Assembly: GCA_947306315.1 (NCBI GenBank)
Contig: CAMZGF010000028.1
Coordinates: 1 to 10,106 of the forward strand
DNA: 10,106 bases
Direction of reading: 5' to 3'
Source: an uncultured Candidatus Saccharibacteria bacterium
GTDB taxonomy: Bacteria > Patescibacteriota > Saccharimonadia > Saccharimonadales > Saccharimonadaceae
Below, piece after piece: positions 6,531 through 10,106 of the stretch; position 1 is the stretch's first letter, and each line of letters begins with the position of its first letter. The notes under the pieces are model-generated. The model searched no databases. It saw only the letters and a list, made by a program, of their open reading frames with translations, and was not told the DNA's origin. The translations under genes and the position numbers were made by a program.

Positions 6531-7683
6531 AGCTTCGATTAGCAAAGTTGCACTCACTCTTTTTGTGGCAATTATCGCTCTTATTGGCTTTAGAATGGCT
6601 ACGATGGAGGCGGATTTATCGCTTGTTGCGACGGCGATTTTGCCTGAAGGGGTTTCGCTTGAATCAATTGGCGAAGGTGTTTCTGGCGTAAAATGGGCTG
6701 GAGCGATTGATGGGGATGTAATTGTCGGAAAAGACGAGAAAAAAGTACAGCCAACAGCTTCGACGGCGAAGATGATTTTGGCCCTTATGATTATGGAGAA
6801 GAAGCCATTTAAGCATGGTGAGATAGGCGAAGATATTGTAATTACTAAGGAAATGTACGATAAATATGGTTGGTATCTTATGCATGACGGTTCAAATTCG
6901 CAGGTGAAGATTGGCGAAAAGATATCGGAGTATGATGCACTGGTGTCGACGATGTTGGTTTCGTCTAATAATATGGCTGACAGTCTGGCGATGTGGGCCT
7001 TTGGCTCGATTTCCGAGTACCAAAAGTACGCGAATCAGACTTTGAAGGACTGGGGCTTTGAGAATACTACGATTGGCTCAAAGGATGCAAGTGGGTATGA
7101 TGAGGGGACGACATCGACGGCAGCAGACCTTGCGAGGATTGGCTATCGTGTTATGTTGAATCCGGTGCTTGCTGAGATTGTTGGGCTTGAGACGGCGGAG
7201 GTTCCGGTAGCGGGAAAGTTAGTCAACACGAACAAATTGCTCGGAAAATCACGAATTGTAGGAGTGAAAACTGGATATATCGGCGATCCGAGTGGTTACT
7301 GTATTGTGACTGCATATAGGACTGAAAAGCATATTTATACAGTTTCATTACTTGGTTCGGAAACGAGAAGCGATTCGTTTGATGAGAATCTGGCAATTGT
7401 GAAGGGTCTTCAGAAGCAACTTGTTGATATTAGTATAGTAAAGCGTGGAGATGAAGTTGGATATTATGATTCTTGGTGGTCTGGAAGAATTTCTCTGAAG
7501 GCGAGTGAGAATTTTTCGGACGTAAACTATGCCGGAGCAGAGAATAGTATTGAGATTGTTTCGGATAAGCTTTTTATTAAAATTGGTGAAAATGAATATG
7601 AGGTTACGCTTGATGTTCCAGAGTTTTCTCGAGAGCCAAGTTTTATCCAAAGATTTTTGCATGTTTTTGGCTGGAAAAAATAA
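6514..7683 (+). CDS. S11-family serine D-alanyl-D-alanine carboxypeptidase (PBP5/DacA-like)
   Basis: A 389-residue low-molecular-weight penicillin-binding protein that trims D-Ala from stem pentapeptides and so limits cross-linking. It has an N-terminal membrane segment (about 11-27; signal peptide or uncleaved anchor cannot be decided) and a transpeptidase-fold domain (about 55-300) with all three active-site motifs: S83-T-A-K86 (SxxK), S150-S-N152 (SxN) and K252-T-G254 (KTG). The domain is followed by a beta-rich C-terminal region (about 303-370) in the place of the PBP5 C-terminal domain. The last 14 residues (SFIQRFLHVFGWKK) look like an amphipathic helix, recalling the PBP5 membrane-binding tail. 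The start overlaps the end of the M15B gene by 17 nt in another frame, with only a distant GGAAGGTG (6492-6499), so translation is probably coupled. An alternative ATG at codon 28 would remove the membrane segment and is unlikely. Codons in this gene use more GCG, TCG and ACG than pheST, visible by eye. Confidence 0.92.
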   Translation: MASASRASISKVALTLFVAIIALIGFRMATMEADLSLVATAILPEGVSLESIGEGVSGVKWAGAIDGDVIVGKDEKKVQPTASTAKMILALMIMEKKPFKHGEIGEDIVITKEMYDKYGWYLMHDGSNSQVKIGEKISEYDALVSTMLVSSNNMADSLAMWAFGSISEYQKYANQTLKDWGFENTTIGSKDASGYDEGTTSTAADLARIGYRVMLNPVLAEIVGLETAEVPVAGKLVNTNKLLGKSRIVGVKTGYIGDPSGYCIVTAYRTEKHIYTVSLLGSETRSDSFDENLAIVKGLQKQLVDISIVKRGDEVGYYDSWWSGRISLKASENFSDVNYAGAENSIEIVSDKLFIKIGENEYEVTLDVPEFSREPSFIQRFLHVFGWKK

Positions 7684-7700
7684 CCAAAATCGTTTTAATG

Positions 7701-7709
7701 TGGTAAAAT
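7701..7709 (+). promoter_or_regulatory. probable pyrG promoter (extended -10)
   Basis: TGGTAAAAT at 7701-7709 is an extended -10 element (TGn plus TAAAAT, five of six to TATAAT). The -35 region is poor: TAACCA at 7681-7686 with a 17-bp spacer is only three of six, which fits an extended -10 promoter. Transcription would start near 7715-7717 and give a leader of about 60 nt before pyrG. No intrinsic terminator separates dacA-like 6514-7683 from pyrG, so read-through from upstream may also supply pyrG. Confidence 0.45.
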
Positions 7710-7751
7710 AAAAGCAAACTAGAGGTTTTATTTATCAATTTAAACAGAGTG

Positions 7752-7776
7752 TGGGCGGAAGGAGAGAGGTAGCCCA
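7752..7776 (+). promoter_or_regulatory. pyrG ribosome-binding hairpin
   Basis: TGGGC (7752-7756) can pair perfectly with GCCCA (7772-7776), closing a 15-nt purine-rich loop that holds the ribosome site (AAGGAG at 7759-7764 and GAGGT at 7766-7770). The 3' arm ends on the base directly before the pyrG ATG. GAGGT is 6 nt from the ATG. Whether the stem presents the site in its loop or restrains initiation is not decided by the sequence; a 5-bp stem could also occur by chance. Confidence 0.4.
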
Positions 7777-9459
7777 ATGGTCAGTAATGGCAAAAATAAA
7801 AAATGTAAATATATCTTTGTAACAGGAGGTGTCTTATCTGGGGTCGGTAAGGGAATTACGGCGGCTTCGATGGGTGCAATCTTAAAAGCGAAGGGTTATA
7901 AGGTGACAATGCAGAAATGCGATCCATATCTTAATGTGGACGCAGGTCTTTTAAACCCAGTCGAACACGGTGAATGTTATGTGACGCATGATGGGGTTGA
8001 GACTGATCTTGATCTTGGCCACTACGAAAGATTTCTCGATTTTGAAACAACAAAATACTCTGTTACACTCTCTGGTTCTGTCTTTAAAGAATTGATTGAA
8101 AAAGAACGTGCTGGTGGATTTGGTGGGAAAACCGTTCAACTTATCCCACATTTTACAAATATTGTTCAGGAAAGAATTGAAAAAGCATCGAAGGATTCTG
8201 ATATTCATATTGTTGAGATTGGTGGTACTGTTGGTGACTACGAAGGCTTAGCATTTATTGAGGCAATCCGTCTTTTCGCAAACCGCGTTGGAAGAAGAAA
8301 CTGTCTCTATGTCGATGTTGTCTACGTTCCTTGGATTAATACATCAAAGGAACTTAAGACTAAGCCGGCACAGAATGCACTTAAAGACCTTCGTGGTTTT
8401 GGTATTATTCCTGACATTGTTTGTCTCAGAACAGAGAAACCTGCTGACCGTGAGATTTGCGAGAAAGTTGCAAGATTTGCGGGTATTTCTGAAGACGCAG
8501 TAGTGAATTTGCCTGATATTGATTCAGTTTATGATGTCCCATTTAATGTACTTGGCTCTGGTGTACTTTCAATATTGAATGATTTTGTAAATGATGAAAG
8601 CAAGCCTGATATGAGTAGGTGGGAAGACTTCTCGAAACGTCGCTCAAAGATATATGATAAATCAGTCAAGGTTGGTCTTGTTGCAAAATATGTTGGCAAT
8701 GAAGACACATATATCTGTGTCACAGAGGCTTTGAAGGCGGCTGCTGCTTGGGCGGAAGTAAATGTTGAAATCGAATGGATTAATGCTGAAAAACTCGGTG
8801 ACGGTGATGAAAAAACGAAAAAACAGCTCGATGAAGTTGATGGGCTTGTTGTGCCTGGTGGCTTTGGCGTTCGTGGTACCGAAGGAAAGATTGCTGCGGC
8901 AACTTATGCTCTCGAAAACGACAAACCGTATCTTGGGCTCTGTCTTGGTCTTCAAATGGCATGCGTTGCGGCTGCTCGCCGTGCAGGCTTAAAGAAGGCA
9001 AACTCTGAAGAATTTGATCCAAAGACTAAAGAAAATGTTGTTTATATTATGGAGGGGCAGAAAGGTAAGGAGTCTACTGGTGGTACGATGCGTCTTGGCG
9101 ATTATCCAGCAGTTCTTAAAGCAAAGACAAAGACAGCAGAGATTTATCGTAAGGCGATTGATTCACTTGCTTCTGGTAAGGTTTCCGGTACGGAAGGATG
9201 GTGGGGAAGCTATCTTAAAGATGGTACGGTAAAGACGATTGAACGCCATCGTCATCGCTATGAAGTCAACCAGAAATTCCTCAAAGATATTGAGAAAGGC
9301 GGTGTCATCGTTTCAGGTACGTCTCCTGATGGAAAACTTGTCGAATTTGTCGAGGCTCCAGATAAGAAATTCTTTGTAGCGACTCAATCGCATCCGGAAT
9401 TCAAATCTCGTCCTTTGACGGTTCATCCGCTCTTTGTAGAGTTTGTTAAGTCGCTTTAA
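7777..9459 (+). CDS. pyrG: CTP synthase (glutamine hydrolysing)
   Basis: Converts UTP to CTP in the cytoplasm with ATP and ammonia from glutamine; this is the only route to cytidine nucleotides from uridine ones. At 560 residues it is slightly longer than usual (about 535-545). The synthetase domain (about 11-272) has the P-loop SGVGKGIT (21-28, Lys25), KCDPYLNVDAG (47-57), HDGVETDLDLGHYERF (71-86) and VEIGGTVGD (146-154; Asp77 and Glu147 are the expected Mg ligands). The glutamine amidotransferase domain (about 297-560) has PGGFGVRG (360-367), the nucleophile in LGLCLG (Cys389), ERHRHRYEVN (489-498) and the His539/Glu541 pair in QSHPEF. Compared with Escherichia coli it lacks about 10 residues around 412-435 but carries about 25 extra between GGTMRL and ERHRHR (about 455-482, Gly/Trp/Ser rich). 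The start is supported by a Shine-Dalgarno and by the N-terminus lying 10 residues before KYIFVTGG. Confidence 0.97.
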   Translation: MVSNGKNKKCKYIFVTGGVLSGVGKGITAASMGAILKAKGYKVTMQKCDPYLNVDAGLLNPVEHGECYVTHDGVETDLDLGHYERFLDFETTKYSVTLSGSVFKELIEKERAGGFGGKTVQLIPHFTNIVQERIEKASKDSDIHIVEIGGTVGDYEGLAFIEAIRLFANRVGRRNCLYVDVVYVPWINTSKELKTKPAQNALKDLRGFGIIPDIVCLRTEKPADREICEKVARFAGISEDAVVNLPDIDSVYDVPFNVLGSGVLSILNDFVNDESKPDMSRWEDFSKRRSKIYDKSVKVGLVAKYVGNEDTYICVTEALKAAAAWAEVNVEIEWINAEKLGDGDEKTKKQLDEVDGLVVPGGFGVRGTEGKIAAATYALENDKPYLGLCLGLQMACVAAARRAGLKKANSEEFDPKTKENVVYIMEGQKGKESTGGTMRLGDYPAVLKAKTKTAEIYRKAIDSLASGKVSGTEGWWGSYLKDGTVKTIERHRHRYEVNQKFLKDIEKGGVIVSGTSPDGKLVEFVEAPDKKFFVATQSHPEFKSRPLTVHPLFVEFVKSL

Positions 9460-9467
9460 AATACATT

Positions 9468-9500
9468 ACCGCTTCAGCTTTATCTGAGGCGGTTTTTGTT
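9468..9500 (+). terminator. intrinsic terminator of pyrG
   Basis: ACCGCTTCAG (9468-9477) and CTGAGGCGGT (9484-9493) form a 10-bp stem with one T-G wobble and a 6-nt loop, followed by a T tract (9493-9497, then GTT). It begins 8 nt after the pyrG stop. The 3' arm and T tract run into the promoter region of argS, whose TATAAT starts at 9502, so the terminator occupies the argS -35 and spacer. Confidence 0.85.
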
Positions 9501-9507
9501 GTATAAT
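9479..9507 (+). promoter_or_regulatory. argS promoter, leaderless geometry, nested in the pyrG terminator
   Basis: A perfect TATAAT at 9502-9507 lies 7 nt before the argS ATG at 9515, the same spacing as at pheS, which predicts transcription starting at or next to the start codon. The -35 is weak: TTTATC at 9479-9484 with a 17-bp spacer matches three of six and falls in the loop of the pyrG terminator. No Shine-Dalgarno precedes the ATG. Confidence 0.6.
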
Positions 9508-9514
9508 TATAGAT

Positions 9515-10106
9515 ATGGAAGACATAAAAGATAGACTTAAGAACGCAATTTCCGAGCTATATGGGATTGATGTTGAGCCAAATGTTACGGAAGCCCCAAA
9601 GAATTTTGATGCAGACTATTCAACAAATGTGGCAATGCAAATCTGTAAGCAGATTAATAAAAAACCTCGTGAGGTTGCGGATGAGATTATCGAAAAAATG
9701 TCTAATTCTGGCTACAATATTGAAATAGCTGGGCCTGGTTTCTTGAATTTTAAGTCTTCAGATGAATATTTTAAAGCAAAAATTGCTGATTTTGGCTCGA
9801 AATTTACCGAATCTATATCACACGATGAATATTCTGGGCAAACTGTAATTTGCGAATTTTCAGATCCAAATCCATTTAAAGTTCTTCATGTCGGTCATCT
9901 TTATACATCAATGGTTGGTGATTCAATTTCGAGAATTGTTGAATTCGCAGGCGGAAAAATCATTCGTGCAAACTTTGGTGGTGACGTCGGCTTACACGTC
10001 GCAAAAACTCTTTATGCTGTAATAAAGAACAGTGAAGATACTTCTAACATTGAAACGATTGCGAAGTGCTATGTCGATGGTACACGAGCATATGAAGAAG
10101 CATGCC
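9515..10106 (+). CDS. argS: arginine--tRNA ligase, N-terminal part (runs off the window)
   Basis: The first 197 codons of a class I arginyl-tRNA synthetase, which charges tRNA-Arg with ATP. An N-terminal Add-1 tRNA D-loop-recognition domain (about 1-80) contains DADYSTNVAMQI (32-43) and IAGPGFLNF (71-79), both typical of the family. The Rossmann catalytic domain begins near residue 110 with EFSDPNPFKVLHVGHL (114-129), where HVGH (125-128) is the class I HIGH motif, followed by ANFGGDVGLHVAKTL (152-166). Most bacteria read E-(F/Y)-S-S-P-N-x-A-K-P-x-H-x-G-H here; the DPNPFKVLH form is typical of Candidate Phyla Radiation synthetases. The KMSK-type motif and anticodon domain lie outside the window. 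The ATG is chosen because it agrees with the family's N-terminus and sits 7 nt after TATAAT. The frame remains open to the last base. Confidence 0.95.
   Translation, partial: MEDIKDRLKNAISELYGIDVEPNVTEAPKNFDADYSTNVAMQICKQINKKPREVADEIIEKMSNSGYNIEIAGPGFLNFKSSDEYFKAKIADFGSKFTESISHDEYSGQTVICEFSDPNPFKVLHVGHLYTSMVGDSISRIVEFAGGKIIRANFGGDVGLHVAKTLYAVIKNSEDTSNIETIAKCYVDGTRAYEEAC

Noticed and set aside
7660..7700. Candidate terminator after the S11 gene (TTTTGG...CCAAAA around the stop codon)
   Set aside because: The stem is AT-rich with a 13-nt loop, overlaps the coding end, and has no proper T tract, so it is not a convincing intrinsic terminator.
7706..7733. 8-bp inverted repeat AAATAAAA / TTTTATTT overlapping the pyrG -10 region
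   Set aside because: It consists only of A and T in an AT-rich promoter region, so chance is likely. Most of the left arm lies upstream of the expected transcript start, so it would not form an RNA hairpin.
75..9459. Possible recoded UGA (glycine code of Absconditabacteria/Gracilibacteria), because none of the eight visible stops is TGA
   Set aside because: No in-frame TGA occurs within any of the long conserved proteins, which would be expected if UGA encoded glycine; eight stops are too few to infer recoding.
1..10106. Mobile elements, CRISPR arrays, tRNA or rRNA genes, phage or toxin-antitoxin genes
   Set aside because: Reading both strands I saw no transposase motif, spaced direct repeats, cloverleaf-like sequence or rRNA-like stretch. 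The window is densely filled with housekeeping and envelope genes.

Overview
The window looks like ordinary chromosome from a small-genome bacterium of the Candidate Phyla Radiation, most likely a Candidatus Saccharibacteria (TM7) relative. Lineage is inferred from protein character, not from a marker search. The arginyl-tRNA synthetase has the CPR-type DPNPFKVLHVGH signature. The CTP synthase reads KCDPYLNVDAG..NP.EHGE where most bacteria read KLDPY.NVDPGT.SP.QHGE. Short genes are packed tightly, and several envelope proteins have a single N-terminal membrane anchor. The genetic code appears standard: no UGA is read through in any gene, and all eight genes whose stops are visible end in TAA or TAG. 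No rRNA, tRNA, CRISPR array, insertion sequence or phage gene was seen.

Layout. Positions 1-1420 are a minus-strand operon, read right to left: a small membrane-anchored beta-rich protein of unknown function, an AEC-family transporter, and the first 23 codons of a TfoX/Sxy-like protein cut by the window edge. A 103-bp divergent promoter region (1421-1523) separates it from a tightly packed plus-strand operon: pheS-pheT (1-nt overlap), a membrane-anchored FKBP prolyl isomerase, an M15B/VanY-type zinc D,D-carboxypeptidase (2-nt gap) and an S11/PBP5-type serine D-Ala-D-Ala carboxypeptidase (17-nt overlap). pyrG follows with its own probable promoter and a roughly 60-nt leader, and ends in a clear intrinsic terminator. 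argS starts just downstream and runs off the right edge. No gap between genes exceeds about 105 bp.

How the genes work together. pheST and argS charge tRNA, and pyrG makes CTP from UTP. The FKBP and the two carboxypeptidases share one topology (short cytoplasmic tail, one membrane helix, catalytic domain outside) and probably form a cell-wall maturation set: two unrelated enzymes that trim terminal D-Ala from stem peptides, plus a foldase.

The most unusual feature is regulatory. pheS and argS each have a perfect TATAAT exactly 7 nt before their ATG, which predicts leaderless mRNAs. The FKBP gene, the small membrane protein gene, pheT and pyrG instead have recognisable Shine-Dalgarno sequences. 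I found no clearly novel multi-gene system; the findings are local oddities worth checking.
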